Source: Winslowiella arboricola (GTDB lineage: Bacteria > Pseudomonadota > Gammaproteobacteria > Enterobacterales > Enterobacteriaceae). Taken from it: a DNA stretch of 64,000 nucleotides. Below, piece by piece: positions 46,041 to 54,452 of the stretch; positions within the stretch are counted from its first letter, which is position 1, and each line of letters starts with the position of its first letter. A model generated the notes under the pieces. That model saw nothing but the letters and a program-made list of their open reading frames with translations, was not told the origin of the DNA and did no database searches. Made by a program: the position numbers and the translations under genes. Location: positions 558,001 to 622,000 of the forward strand of contig NZ_JAODIM010000043.1 in NCBI RefSeq assembly GCF_025527015.1, given 5' to 3'.

Positions 46041-47058
46041 GGCGACGCCCTCGTTTAAACAACTGGATAAAGCGCGGCGACTGCAACAGCAGCACGCACA
46101 TCACCACCACCGCTTTGACCACCTGATTCAGTTCCGGTGGAAAACCGGAAAGCAGAATACCGGTGTTCATCGCCTGTATAATCAGTGCGGCGATCAGCGA
46201 CAGCACCAGATTAAAGCGCCCGCCCATCAGCGAAGCACCACCAATCACCACCGCCAGAATCGCATCCAGCTCCAGCCACAACCCGGCATTATTGGCATCG
46301 GCGCCGCGAATATCCGCCGCGACGATTAACCCGGCGACGGCGGCGCAGAGGCCGCTAATCACATAGGTCGACATCACCACCAGCCAGCCGGTGACTCCGG
46401 CATTGCGCGCGGCGCGCAGATTAATGCCCACCGCCTCAATAAACAGGCCAAGCGCGGTTTTACGCGTTACCAGCCACACCAGCAGCGCCACCAGCAGGGT
46501 GATCCACACCGGCACTGGCAGAGTCCACAGCGTACCGCTACCAATCCGCGCCAGCGCATCACTGTTAAAGGTGACAATCTGCCCCTGAGTAATCAGCTGG
46601 GCAATGCCGCGCCCCGCCACCATCAGAATCAGGGTGGCGACAAACGGCTGGATCCGCAGTAACGCTACCAGCACGCCATTCCACAGGCCGCAGGCGATGC
46701 CGGTACCCAGCGTGGCGAGGATCACCAGCGTCAGGCTGTAACCGGCCACCGTCATGGTGGCTGCCGTGGCGCCGGCAATCGCCATCACCGCCCCCACCGA
46801 CAGATCAATGCCGCCGGTGGCAATCACCAGCGTCATGCCAATCGCCAGCAACGCCACCGGCGCCGCACGATTGAGGATATCGATCGGGCTGCCAAACAAA
46901 CGGCCATCCTGCAAATGGATGGCAAAAAAATTACTGGCGACCAGGCTGTCGACCAGCAGCACCAGGATCAGAGCGGCAATTTGCGGCATCCCCGGCGGCA
47001 GTTTACGTTTCAGCATGCGTGGCTTCTCCTTATCCGGGGCCAGATCTGTCTCAAGCAT
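46033..47058 (-). CDS. ytfT: Galactofuranose-type ABC importer permease 1
   Basis: Inner-membrane permease of 341 residues. Strong match in memory to E. coli YtfT: LPPGMPQIAALILVLLVDSLVA, LFGSPIDILNRAAPVALLAIGMTLVIATGGIDLSVGAVMAIAGATAA, and IRGADANNAGLWLELDAILAVVIGG. ATG 47058 (MLETDLAPDK) overlaps the ytfR stop; MLKRKLPPG 42 bases further in is an alternative start. Partner of YjfF. Confidence 0.93.
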   Translation of the reverse strand: MLETDLAPDKEKPRMLKRKLPPGMPQIAALILVLLVDSLVASNFFAIHLQDGRLFGSPIDILNRAAPVALLAIGMTLVIATGGIDLSVGAVMAIAGATAATMTVAGYSLTLVILATLGTGIACGLWNGVLVALLRIQPFVATLILMVAGRGIAQLITQGQIVTFNSDALARIGSGTLWTLPVPVWITLLVALLVWLVTRKTALGLFIEAVGINLRAARNAGVTGWLVVMSTYVISGLCAAVAGLIVAADIRGADANNAGLWLELDAILAVVIGGASLMGGRFNLVLSLIAALIIQAMNTGILLSGFPPELNQVVKAVVVMCVLLLQSPRFIQLFKRGRRRD

Positions 47059-48571
47059 GTTGCGCCCCTCCGTCAGCAATCGCGTTGACGATTGACGCCA
47101 CCGAGAGCTGTTCGAGCGGGATTTCCGCCACCTGCCGGCGATCGCGCAGGATCAACACCCGATCGGCATAGCCCACCAGCTCTTCCAGTTCAGAGGAGAT
47201 CACCAGCAGCGCCAGGCCGTCGGCGCAGAGTGATTCAATCAGACGAATAATCTCCGCATGCGCGCCGACGTCAATGCCGCGCGTCGGTTCATCGAGAATC
47301 AGAAACTGCGGTCGGGTCACCAGCCAGCGTGACAGCAACACTTTCTGCTGATTACCGCCGGAGAGCAGCTCTACCGGCTGATCGGCATCCGGGGTACGGA
47401 TACCCAGACTTTTGATAAAGCGCTCGGCAATTTGCTGCTGTTCACGCCGTTTAATCGGCCGCAGCCAGCCGCGCTGCGCCTGCAATGCCAGAATAATATT
47501 TTCGCGTACTGAGGCAGCGCCAATAATACCGTCGGTTTTACGATCTTCCGGACAGAAGCCCATCCCCAGATGTGAGGCCTGCGCAGGAGTGCGAATGGTA
47601 CGTTTTTTGCCTTTGACTTTGACACTCCCGCTATCGGCACGACGAATGCCAAACAACAGCTCGGCGGTTTCGGTACGACCGGAACCAAGCAGTCCGGCCA
47701 GCCCCACCGCTTCACCCGGCCTGACCTGCAGGCTGAAAGGCTCAATCACCCCCTTTTTGCCGTAATCGGTAAACTCCACCACTGGTTGATTGCTGCGTAA
47801 GGTACTGCCCGCACGCTGCAATGCCGTCTCCAGCAGCTCGCGCCCCAGCATCAGCTTGATCAGTTCAATGCGTGGCAGGCTTTTAGTCTCGCGGGTGGCA
47901 ATAAACTGTCCGTTACGCAGCACGGTAATCCGGTCGCTGATGCGATACACCTGATCGAGAAAATGGGTGACAAAAATCAGGCTCATGCCTTTGGCCCTGA
48001 GCTGATTCATCAGGGTAAACAGCATTTCCACCTCGCTGGCATCGAGGCTGGCGGTAGGTTCATCGAGGATCAGCACCTGTGCCGAGAGATCCACCGCGCG
48101 GCAAATGGCGATAATCTGCTGCATCGCCACTGAGTACTGCCCGAGCGAACGGGTGACATCCAGTTCAAAGCCATAATCCTGCAGTAATTTCGTTGCATCA
48201 CGCACCATCGCTTTGCGGTCGATCATGCCAAAGCGTCGCGGTTCGCGGCCAATAAACAGGTTATCCGCCACCGACATATTCGGCAGCAGGTTAACTTCCT
48301 GATACACCGTACCAATGCCGATCTGTTGCGCCTGGGCGGTATTGTGTGGATTAATCGCCTGGCCGTTTAGCGTCACGGTGCCGGCATCACGCTGATAGAC
48401 GCCGGTAAGCACCTTGATCATCGTCGATTTACCGGCGCCGTTCTCCCCCAGCAGCGCCATAATTTCACCGCGCCTGATACTAAAAGAGACATTATCCAAC
48501 GCCTTTACTCCGGGGAAAAACTTACTGACGCCGCGAATATCTAACAGCGCTTCCTCTGTTTGCGTGGTCAT
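47051..48571 (-). CDS. ytfR: Galactofuranose-type ABC importer ATPase
   Basis: Double-ATPase subunit, 506 residues. First site: Walker [21 protein letters not shown] near 39, signature LGQYSVAMQQIIAICRAVD, Walker B VLILDEPTASLD. Second site: LAGLLGSGRTETAELLFG (degenerate P-loop), [18 protein letters not shown] and [19 protein letters not shown]. The same architecture as AraG 14 kb away. It follows ytfQ across a leaky hairpin terminator. Confidence 0.93.
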   Translation of the reverse strand: MTTQTEEALLDIRGVSKFFPGVKALDNVSFSIRRGEIMALLGENGAGKSTMIKVLTGVYQRDAGTVTLNGQAINPHNTAQAQQIGIGTVYQEVNLLPNMSVADNLFIGREPRRFGMIDRKAMVRDATKLLQDYGFELDVTRSLGQYSVAMQQIIAICRAVDLSAQVLILDEPTASLDASEVEMLFTLMNQLRAKGMSLIFVTHFLDQVYRISDRITVLRNGQFIATRETKSLPRIELIKLMLGRELLETALQRAGSTLRSNQPVVEFTDYGKKGVIEPFSLQVRPGEAVGLAGLLGSGRTETAELLFGIRRADSGSVKVKGKKRTIRTPAQASHLGMGFCPEDRKTDGIIGAASVRENIILALQAQRGWLRPIKRREQQQIAERFIKSLGIRTPDADQPVELLSGGNQQKVLLSRWLVTRPQFLILDEPTRGIDVGAHAEIIRLIESLCADGLALLVISSELEELVGYADRVLILRDRRQVAEIPLEQLSVASIVNAIADGGAQHA

Positions 48572-48591
48572 AAACGTCGCCTCTCAACATG

Positions 48592-48669
48592 AAAAAAGCC
48601 GCCTGATTGCATAGCCTGTCCCGCAATTCCTTATGCAGCTAAAGGGGGGGTGGCTGTGAATCAGGCGGC
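48592..48669 (-). terminator. Attenuator-like hairpin between ytfQ and ytfR
   Basis: On the minus strand GCCGCCTGATT (48669-48659) pairs with AATCAGGCGGC (48608-48598), followed by TTTTTTC. About 50 bases lie between, with an inner GCATA/TATGC pairing. It is a terminator in the middle of the operon, likely to let only part of transcription reach ytfR-T-yjfF, so that binding protein is made in excess. Confidence 0.7.
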
Positions 48670-48676
48670 GCTATGC

Positions 48677-49633
48677 TTAGTAGCCCATACCTTTTTTCTT
48701 GTCTAACTCTGTCTGCGCATCAGCTGGCAGAAAAAGTTTTGACTCGGTTTTGATAATTTTCGGCGGTTGAGTGCCGTCTTTTTTCAGTTTTTCCAGCGCA
48801 TCAAATGCCGGACCGGCCATATTTGGCGTCAACTCGACGTTAGCGTTGGCTTCGCCCGCCAGCATCGCTTTATAGATATCCGGCACACCATCAATCGACC
48901 CGGTAAGAATATCTTTGCCCGGTTTCAGGCCCGCCTCTTTGATTGCCTGAATCGCGCCGATCGCCATATCGTCATTGTGGGCGTAAACCATGCAGATATT
49001 TTTGCCGTTGTTTTCCGCCTTGATAAAGCTCTCCATCACCTCTTTCCCTTTACTGCGCGTGAAGTCACCAGACTGGGAACGCACCACTTTGATGTTGCTG
49101 GCGCCGGCAATCGCTTCTGCGAAACCTTTCTTGCGGTCGATGGCTACGCTGGCACCGACGGTGCCCTGCAGCTCGACGACATTACAGGGTTTGCCTGCCA
49201 CCTGCCTGACCAGCCAGTCACCAATCAGTTTGCCTTCCAGCACGTTATCCGCGGTGACCACCGCCTCATACAGCGACTTGTCTTTCACCACGATGGCACG
49301 GTCCAGCAGGAAGACCGGAATTTTGGCGTCTTTCGCTTCTTCAAGCACCGGTTCCCAGCCGGTTTGCACCACAGGTGCGATAAAAATGGCATCGACGCCC
49401 TGCGCAATAAACGAGCGCACGGCTTTAATCTGGTTCTCCTGCTTTTGCTGACCATCGGCAATTTTCAGCGTGATGCCGCGTTTAGCCGCTTCGCTTTTCG
49501 CCACGCTGGTTTCGGCAGCGCGCCAGCCCGATTCAGAGCCAACCTGCGAAAAACCGACCGTCATATCGGCTGCCAGCACGGAACCGGAGAGTGCGGCACT
49601 CACCAGGGTGGTTAAGAGTAAACGCTTCCACAT
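48677..49633 (-). CDS. ytfQ: Galactofuranose-type periplasmic binding protein
   Basis: Periplasmic receptor of the importer, 318 residues. In E. coli YtfQ prefers furanose forms of galactose. Signal peptide MWKRLLLTTLVSAALSGSVLA, then ADMTVGFSQVGSESGWRAAETSVAKSEA. Characteristic stretches are KIADGQQKQENQIKAVRSF, FLLDRAIVVKDKSLYEAVV, ELQGTVGASVAIDRKKGF and YAHNDDMAIGAIQAIKEAGLKPGKDI. ATG 49633 fits the family start; the frame runs 34 codons upstream with no ribosome site. Confidence 0.94.
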   Translation of the reverse strand: MWKRLLLTTLVSAALSGSVLAADMTVGFSQVGSESGWRAAETSVAKSEAAKRGITLKIADGQQKQENQIKAVRSFIAQGVDAIFIAPVVQTGWEPVLEEAKDAKIPVFLLDRAIVVKDKSLYEAVVTADNVLEGKLIGDWLVRQVAGKPCNVVELQGTVGASVAIDRKKGFAEAIAGASNIKVVRSQSGDFTRSKGKEVMESFIKAENNGKNICMVYAHNDDMAIGAIQAIKEAGLKPGKDILTGSIDGVPDIYKAMLAGEANANVELTPNMAGPAFDALEKLKKDGTQPPKIIKTESKLFLPADAQTELDKKKGMGY

Positions 49634-49782
49634 AATCTTTTTTCCTCTGATGGGAGATTGCTGTATAGGGACAAAGCCACTCAAGCCTGGACTATCCGGG
49701 TAAAAACAATTTCGACTTACTTCACAAAATGCCACGAATTAAATGAGTTACGTAAAAACGGCAAAGATTTTGCCGTCCGGTA

Positions 49783-49799
49783 TATGGAGTTTTTTCCTG
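49783..49799 (-). promoter_or_regulatory. Possible AraC half-site upstream of ytfQ
   Basis: Read on the minus strand it is CAGG-N7-TCCATA, against TAGC-N7-TCCATA for araI1 (one change in the second module ignoring C/T). It lies 150 bp before ytfQ, a distance like that of the I sites before araB. No second half-site 21 bp away is evident. Confidence 0.35.
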
Positions 49800-49860
49800 C
49801 AAATGATTTAACCGCGGCTGAATAATCGTAATAAACTGAAGCGGTTAAGACGTCGTCATT

Positions 49861-49874
49861 TGGAAGCGATTACA
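49861..49874. promoter_or_regulatory. GalR/GalS-type operator upstream of ytfQ
   Basis: TGGAAGCGATTACA fits TGnAAnCGnTTnCA, the GalR/GalS box, at every fixed position. It is about 230 bp before ytfQ. A galactose-responsive repressor controlling a galactofuranose importer would make sense, but the distance is long for a promoter site and LacI-family boxes are similar. Confidence 0.5.
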
Positions 49875-50268
49875 ACACCACGTAAAGTTCTGCCATTTCC
49901 ACTCGCCGGTTAAGCCTGAAAAAATTATCTGAACTGTGACTGGTCGCACACTGGAAGCTTTAGTGCTGCTTTTACCGGTAACGGTGAGAAAAAGTGCGGC
50001 AGGGGCAGAAAGCGGTTATTTCGTCTGATGCAGGAAACAATCTTTTTGCCAGCAATAGCGGCCTGGCAGGCTTACTGCTGCATTTTTGTGATGATCAGGC
50101 TGACTTGATTCGATTCAGCGTGGCAATTTAATCGCTATCAATCACCTGATTAAGCTTTATAAAGGCAAACAGAACGGCCATTGATTGCAGAAAACTCTTA
50201 AAAGCAGCATTTTGTCAGGCTCCAGGGCGCACTTTTCTGATTCTGACGCTTATTTACGCTTTGTGGTA

Positions 50269-50296
50269 TAGACAGCTTTTTCCGTCTCCCTATACT
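50269..50296 (+). promoter_or_regulatory. Sigma-70 promoter of cnu
   Basis: -35 TAGACA (50269-50274) and -10 TATACT (50291-50296) with a 16-bp spacer, each one base from consensus. The start would give a leader of about 30 bases to the cnu ATG at 50335. Confidence 0.65.
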
Positions 50297-50334
50297 TGGA
50301 GGCTTATTGTCCCCTACCTGACCTGACGACAACT

Positions 50335-50550
50335 ATGACAACACAAGATTACCTGTTGAAATTTCGCAAAGTGAGTAGCTTAGAAACCCTGGAAAAATTA
50401 TTTGATCACCTCAACTATTCGCTTAGCGACGACGGTGAGATTTTGAATATGTATCGGGCTGCCGACCATCGCCGGGCTGAACTCGTTTCCGGTGGACGCT
50501 TATTCGATTTAGGTTGTGTGCCGAAATCGGTCTGGCGCTACGTGTTGTAG
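50335..50550 (+). CDS. cnu: Cnu (YdgT), Hha-family H-NS partner
   Basis: Small nucleoid-associated protein of 71 residues that pairs with H-NS/StpA and in E. coli was found as an oriC-binding factor. [30 protein letters not shown], then [22 protein letters not shown] and the ending [10 protein letters not shown] are the Hha/Cnu signature. ATG 50335 gives the family length; a frame from 50296 would start inside the promoter. H-NS control of AT-rich genes such as the nearby invasins is plausible, but not shown. Confidence 0.95.
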   Translation: MTTQDYLLKFRKVSSLETLEKLFDHLNYSLSDDGEILNMYRAADHRRAELVSGGRLFDLGCVPKSVWRYVL

Positions 50551-50564
50551 CCGTAGCACTGCGC

Positions 50565-50585
50565 GGGCGGCATCAATCGCCGCCC
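50565..50585 (+). other. GC-rich hairpin between cnu and ydgK
   Basis: GGGCGGC-ATCAATC-GCCGCCC, a perfect 7-bp stem with 7-base loop. The stem resembles the REP unit of this window but the loop differs and there is no adjacent GTAG head. It may terminate or stabilise the cnu message. Confidence 0.6.
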
Positions 50586-50663
50586 CTTGATGTCATCCCC
50601 CCCTTTTTTCTGTATAATCCACGCCTTACTTTTCGCCGTTTATTTTCAGTCAGGAAAATTATC

Positions 50664-51107
50664 ATGTCTGAGCAACCTTCTGCGCCACGCATTGGCGGCT
50701 GGCTTATTGTGCCGCTGGCCTGGCTGATAATGACGCTGCTGACCAGCGCGCTGGTGCTGGCGATGTATCTCAGTGCGTTATTAAATCCTGAACTGCGTCA
50801 GGCGCTGCTGAATAATACTCACGCCTTTACCCTGCAGTGGATGCTGTCGCTGGGTACCTCGCTGGTGATGTGGGTTTACAGCATCTGGGTTACCTGGATG
50901 TTCTGTAAACGTTCGCAGCGCTTACCGCGTCACTACATTATCTGGCTGCTGTTGACCGTGGTGCTGGCAATTAAAACCTTTGCCTTTTCGCCAGTGAGCG
51001 ACAGCACGGCAATTCGGACTTTGCTGATCGCGCTGCTGGCGGCGTCACTTCTGGTGCCCTATTTCAAACGTTCTCAGCGGGTTAAGACGACATTTATTGA
51101 GCCATAA
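50664..51107 (+). CDS. ydgK: YdgK, DUF2569 inner-membrane protein
   Basis: 147-residue membrane protein with about four helices, of unknown function. IGGWLIVPLAWLIMTLLTSAL is the opening of DUF2569, and WMLSLGTSLVMWVYSIWVTWMFCKRSQRLPRHYIIW follows. ATG 50664 is preceded by CAGGAAAATT. Upstream of rsxA as in E. coli. A terminator separates it from rsx. Confidence 0.9.
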   Translation: MSEQPSAPRIGGWLIVPLAWLIMTLLTSALVLAMYLSALLNPELRQALLNNTHAFTLQWMLSLGTSLVMWVYSIWVTWMFCKRSQRLPRHYIIWLLLTVVLAIKTFAFSPVSDSTAIRTLLIALLAASLLVPYFKRSQRVKTTFIEP

Positions 51108-51181
51108 GTGACGTTAAAATCGTCAATAATTTAATCCTGAGTGCTATCTGTCTCCACCCCGGGGCACAGATATTGTGATAC

Positions 51182-51217
51182 AGCCGCTAATGCCCGATAA
51201 TAAGCGGCTTTTATTTT
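51182..51217 (+). terminator. Terminator ydgK, 17 bp before rsxA
   Basis: AGCCGCT (51182-51188) pairs with AGCGGCT (51203-51209), followed by TTTATTTTT. It ends ydgK but also lies in the rsxA leader. A second dyad (TATCTGT 51145-51151 with ACAGATA 51166-51172) precedes it. It may work as an attenuator for the rsx operon if the promoter is upstream. Confidence 0.7.
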
Positions 51218-51233
51218 TCCTCCAGGCGTAACA

Positions 51234-51815
51234 ATGACCGAATACCTGCTTCTTTTTGTTGGCACAGTGCTGGTGAATAACTTCGTATTAGTGAAGTTTC
51301 TCGGCCTCTGTCCCTTTATGGGCGTTTCCAAAAAACTGGAGACGGCAATTGGCATGGGACTCGCCACCACTTTCGTTATTACACTGGCCTCGATCTGCGC
51401 GTGGCTGGTGAATCACCTTATTCTGCTGCCGCTGGATCTGGTTTATCTGCGCACCCTGGCCTATATCCTGGTTATTGCCGTTACCGTGCAGTTTACCGAG
51501 ATGGTCGTGCGTAAAACCAGCCCGGCGCTCTATCGCCTGCTGGGGATCTTTCTGCCGCTGATCACTACCAACTGCGCGGTACTGGCAGTGCCGCTGCTTA
51601 GCGTCAACCTGAATCACAGCTTTATGCAGGCAGCGATGTATGGATTTAGCGCCTCAATTGGCTTCTCGCTGGTGATGGTGCTGTTTGCCGCGATGCGTGA
51701 ACGTCTGGTGCTGGCTAATGTGCCGGCGCCCTTTAAAGGCTCTTCAATTGCGCTGATCACCGCCGGTCTGATGTCTCTGGCCTTTATGGGCTTCTCCGGG
51801 CTGGTGAAGTTCTGA
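51234..51815 (+). CDS. rsxA: Electron transport complex subunit RsxA
   Basis: Inner-membrane subunit of the Rnf-like complex, 193 residues, six helices, paired with RsxE in inverted topology. The complex moves electrons from NAD(P)H to reduce SoxR, using ion motive force. [41 protein letters not shown] is diagnostic and includes the conserved Cys near residue 25 that holds the RsxA/E membrane iron-sulfur cluster. [13 protein letters not shown] has the second Cys. First gene of rsxABCDGE-nth; its stop overlaps rsxB by one base. Confidence 0.96.
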   Translation: MTEYLLLFVGTVLVNNFVLVKFLGLCPFMGVSKKLETAIGMGLATTFVITLASICAWLVNHLILLPLDLVYLRTLAYILVIAVTVQFTEMVVRKTSPALYRLLGIFLPLITTNCAVLAVPLLSVNLNHSFMQAAMYGFSASIGFSLVMVLFAAMRERLVLANVPAPFKGSSIALITAGLMSLAFMGFSGLVKF

Positions 51816-52393
51816 TGTCAGCAATCTGGATCGCGATTATTGCTTTAAGTGCACTCAGTCTGGTGTTTGGCGCACTGCTGGGTTACGCCGCGCGACGCTT
51901 TAAAGTTGAGGCGGACCCGATTGTCGAACAAATCGATGAGATCCTGCCGCAGAGCCAGTGCGGACAGTGCGGTTATCCTGGCTGTCGCCCTTATGCAGAA
52001 GCGGTAGGCAACAACGGCGAAGCGATTAATAAATGCGCCCCGGGCGGCGAGCAGACGATGCTGAAACTGGCCGGACTGCTGAACGTAGATCCGCAGCCGA
52101 TTGATGGCGATGCGGCAGCACTGGAACCGGTACGCACCGTGGCATGGATCGATGAAGAGAACTGCATTGGCTGCACCAAATGTATTCAGGCCTGTCCGGT
52201 CGATGCGATTGTTGGCGCCACCCGCGCGATGCATACCGTGCTGAGCGACGTCTGCACCGGCTGCGATCTCTGCGTTGCCCCCTGCCCAACCGACTGTATT
52301 GAAATGCGTCCGGTGGCAACCACTACCGCCAACTGGAAGTGGGATCTGAACACCATTCCTGTGCGGGTTATTCCTGTGGAAAGTCATGCGTAA
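51815..52393 (+). CDS. rsxB: Electron transport complex subunit RsxB, ferredoxin
   Basis: 192-residue iron-sulfur protein with an N-terminal membrane helix. The Fes domain has [15 protein letters not shown] at about 49-63 and CAPGG. Two 4Fe-4S motifs are [16 protein letters not shown] near 113 and [16 protein letters not shown] near 143. It takes electrons through the complex towards RsxC/D. It overlaps rsxC by 8 bases. Confidence 0.97.
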   Translation: MSAIWIAIIALSALSLVFGALLGYAARRFKVEADPIVEQIDEILPQSQCGQCGYPGCRPYAEAVGNNGEAINKCAPGGEQTMLKLAGLLNVDPQPIDGDAAALEPVRTVAWIDEENCIGCTKCIQACPVDAIVGATRAMHTVLSDVCTGCDLCVAPCPTDCIEMRPVATTTANWKWDLNTIPVRVIPVESHA

Positions 52394-54452
52394 TCTGTTT
52401 AATTTCCTGAAAAAAGAGAAGATCTGGGACTTTGAAGGCGGCATTCATCCGCCAGAGATGAAGACCCAGTCTAATGGTACGCCACTGCGTCAGATCCCGC
52501 TGGCGGAGCGCTTTATCATTCCGCTGAAACAGCATATTGGTCATGAAGGTGAACTGTGCGTCAGTCCGGGCGACAAAGTGCTGCGCGGCCAGCCGCTGAC
52601 TTTTGGTCGCGGACGGATGCTGCCGGTGCATGCTCCGACTTCCGGCACCGTCGAAGCCATTGCCCCACATATCACCGCACACCCGTCGGCACTGTCAGAG
52701 ATGTGCGTATTTATTACACCGGATGGCGAAGACCGCTGGATTGAACGTGAAACCCTCAGCGACTACCGCCAGCTGGATCGCAGTGAACTGATTAATCGTA
52801 TTCACCAGGCGGGCGTAGCCGGTCTTGGCGGCGCCGGTTTCCCGACCGGCACCAAACTGAAAGGCGGGCTTAGTGGCGTCAAAACCCTGATTATTAACGC
52901 CGCAGAGTGCGAACCCTATATCACCGCCGATGACCGCCTGATGCAGGATTACGCTGACGAAGTGCTCGAAGGCTCGCGTATCCTCGCCTGGGTATTACAC
53001 GCTGAGCAGGTGCTGATTGGGGTTGAAGATAATAAACCCGCGGCGATTGCCGCGCTGAAACAGGCGATTGGCAGCACCACCGATCTGCAACTGCGGGTGA
53101 TCCCGACCAAATACCCGTCCGGCGGCGCCAAGCAGCTGACTAAAATCCTGACCGGCAAGGAAGTACCACACGGCGGTCGTTCATCAGATATCGGCGTGCT
53201 GATGCAGAACGTCGGCACCGCTTTTGCAGTTAAACGCGCGATTATCGATGGCGAACCGCTTACCGAACGTGTGGTCACCCTGACCGGCGAATCGGTGGCA
53301 CAGCCCTGTAATCTCTGGGGCCGCCTTGGCACCCCAGTCAGCCATCTGCTGCATCACGTCGGTTTTACTCCAGCTGCCGGTCAGATGGTGGTAATGGGCG
53401 GTCCGCTGATGGGCTTTACCCTGCCCGCACTGGATGTGCCGATGGTGAAAATCACCAACTGCATTCTGGCGCCCTCCGCCAGCGAAATGGGCAACAACGA
53501 GCCGGAGCAATCCTGTATTCGTTGTAGCGCCTGCGCCGATGCCTGTCCGGCCAATCTGCTGCCACAACAGCTCTACTGGTTCAGCCAGGGCGCCGATCAT
53601 GAAAAAGCCCGTGCGCACTATATCGATGACTGCATTGAGTGCGGCGCCTGTGCGTATGTCTGCCCGAGTAATATTCCGCTGGTCCAGTACTATCGCCAGG
53701 AAAAGGCCGAGCTGCGGGCGATCGATCTGGAAGCTCAACGCACTGCGCAGGCGAAAGCGCGTTTTGAAGCGCGTCAGCAGCGTCTTGAGCGCGAGAAACT
53801 GGCGCGAGAAACGCGCCATGAGCAGGCCAAACGCAAAGTCAGCAGCAGCGATCAGAGTGAAATCACTGCCGCACTGGAGCGGGTTAAAGCGAAAAATGCC
53901 GCCAGCGCGCAGCCGGAAAACGCTGAACAACCGGACAATGCCGTGGTGATGGCGCAACGTGAAGCACGCCGGGCGCAGGCACATGCCCGTCAGGCGGAAA
54001 AACAGGCTGAAACCGAACCGGTGACCCGTCAGAGTGCCGATCCGCGTAAAGCGGCAGTGGAAGCGGCAATTGCCCGCGCTAAAGCCAAAAAAGCAGCGGC
54101 GCAAACGCCTGCTGCAAGCGAAACCACTGAGCAATCAGCAACGGTTGATCCGCGTAAAGCGGCGGTGGAAGCGGCAATTGCCCGTGCTAAAGCCAAAAAA
54201 GCAGCGGCGCAAACGCCTGCTGCAAGCGAAACCACTGAGCAATCAGCAACGGCTGATCCGCGTAAAGCGGCGATTGAAGCGGCAGTGGCCCGTGCTAAAG
54301 CCAAAAAAGCAGCGCAGCAGCAAACGGAACCCACTGCGGCACCCGCTGCCAGCGACAGTGAAACCGACGATCCCCGTAAAGCGGCAGTGGCAGCGGCCAT
54401 CGCACGTGTAAAAGCGCGCAAAGCCGCGCAGCATTCTGTGCAAGAGGAATAA
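52386..54452 (+). CDS. rsxC: Electron transport complex subunit RsxC with repeat tail
   Basis: 688-residue peripheral subunit binding FMN and NADH. N-terminal RnfC domain ([23 protein letters not shown] near 145 with the FMN loop, [15 protein letters not shown]). Two ferredoxin motifs: [17 protein letters not shown] near 378 and [17 protein letters not shown] near 417. From about residue 440 a charged Ala/Lys/Arg-rich coil begins, and from 552 to the end there are 4 [19 protein letters not shown] units. Such tails occur in enteric RsxC and vary in copy number. The first two units are almost identical in DNA, so recent expansion is likely. Confidence 0.96.
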   Translation: MRNLFNFLKKEKIWDFEGGIHPPEMKTQSNGTPLRQIPLAERFIIPLKQHIGHEGELCVSPGDKVLRGQPLTFGRGRMLPVHAPTSGTVEAIAPHITAHPSALSEMCVFITPDGEDRWIERETLSDYRQLDRSELINRIHQAGVAGLGGAGFPTGTKLKGGLSGVKTLIINAAECEPYITADDRLMQDYADEVLEGSRILAWVLHAEQVLIGVEDNKPAAIAALKQAIGSTTDLQLRVIPTKYPSGGAKQLTKILTGKEVPHGGRSSDIGVLMQNVGTAFAVKRAIIDGEPLTERVVTLTGESVAQPCNLWGRLGTPVSHLLHHVGFTPAAGQMVVMGGPLMGFTLPALDVPMVKITNCILAPSASEMGNNEPEQSCIRCSACADACPANLLPQQLYWFSQGADHEKARAHYIDDCIECGACAYVCPSNIPLVQYYRQEKAELRAIDLEAQRTAQAKARFEARQQRLEREKLARETRHEQAKRKVSSSDQSEITAALERVKAKNAASAQPENAEQPDNAVVMAQREARRAQAHARQAEKQAETEPVTRQSADPRKAAVEAAIARAKAKKAAAQTPAASETTEQSATVDPRKAAVEAAIARAKAKKAAAQTPAASETTEQSATADPRKAAIEAAVARAKAKKAAQQQTEPTAAPAASDSETDDPRKAAVAAAIARVKARKAAQHSVQEE
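54039..54440 (+). repeat. Tandem 108-bp repeats in rsxC
   Basis: Units start at GATCCGCGTAAAGC at 54039, 54147 and 54255 (108 bp, 36 codons each for the first two), then a diverged unit at 54369. The first and second are nearly base-identical. The reading frame is kept. This is a substrate for slippage or recombination that changes the tail length. Confidence 0.9.

Larger units (their letters stand above)
49634..50334. other. Intergenic region ytfQ-cnu
   Basis: 701 bp. It holds an AraC-like half-site (49783-49799), a GalR-like box (49861-49874) and the cnu promoter (50269-50296). The small blr gene that precedes cnu in E. coli was looked for and not found; the only short candidate frame stops after five codons. 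The middle part, about 49880-50260, shows nothing recognisable. Confidence 0.55.

Noticed and set aside
50040-50334. blr small membrane protein gene expected before cnu
   Set aside because: The only nearby ATG frame stops after five codons; no hydrophobic 40-residue frame was seen.
54029-54421. Ala-rich minus frame opposite the rsxC repeats
   Set aside because: It is periodic only because the rsxC repeat is; no independent evidence.
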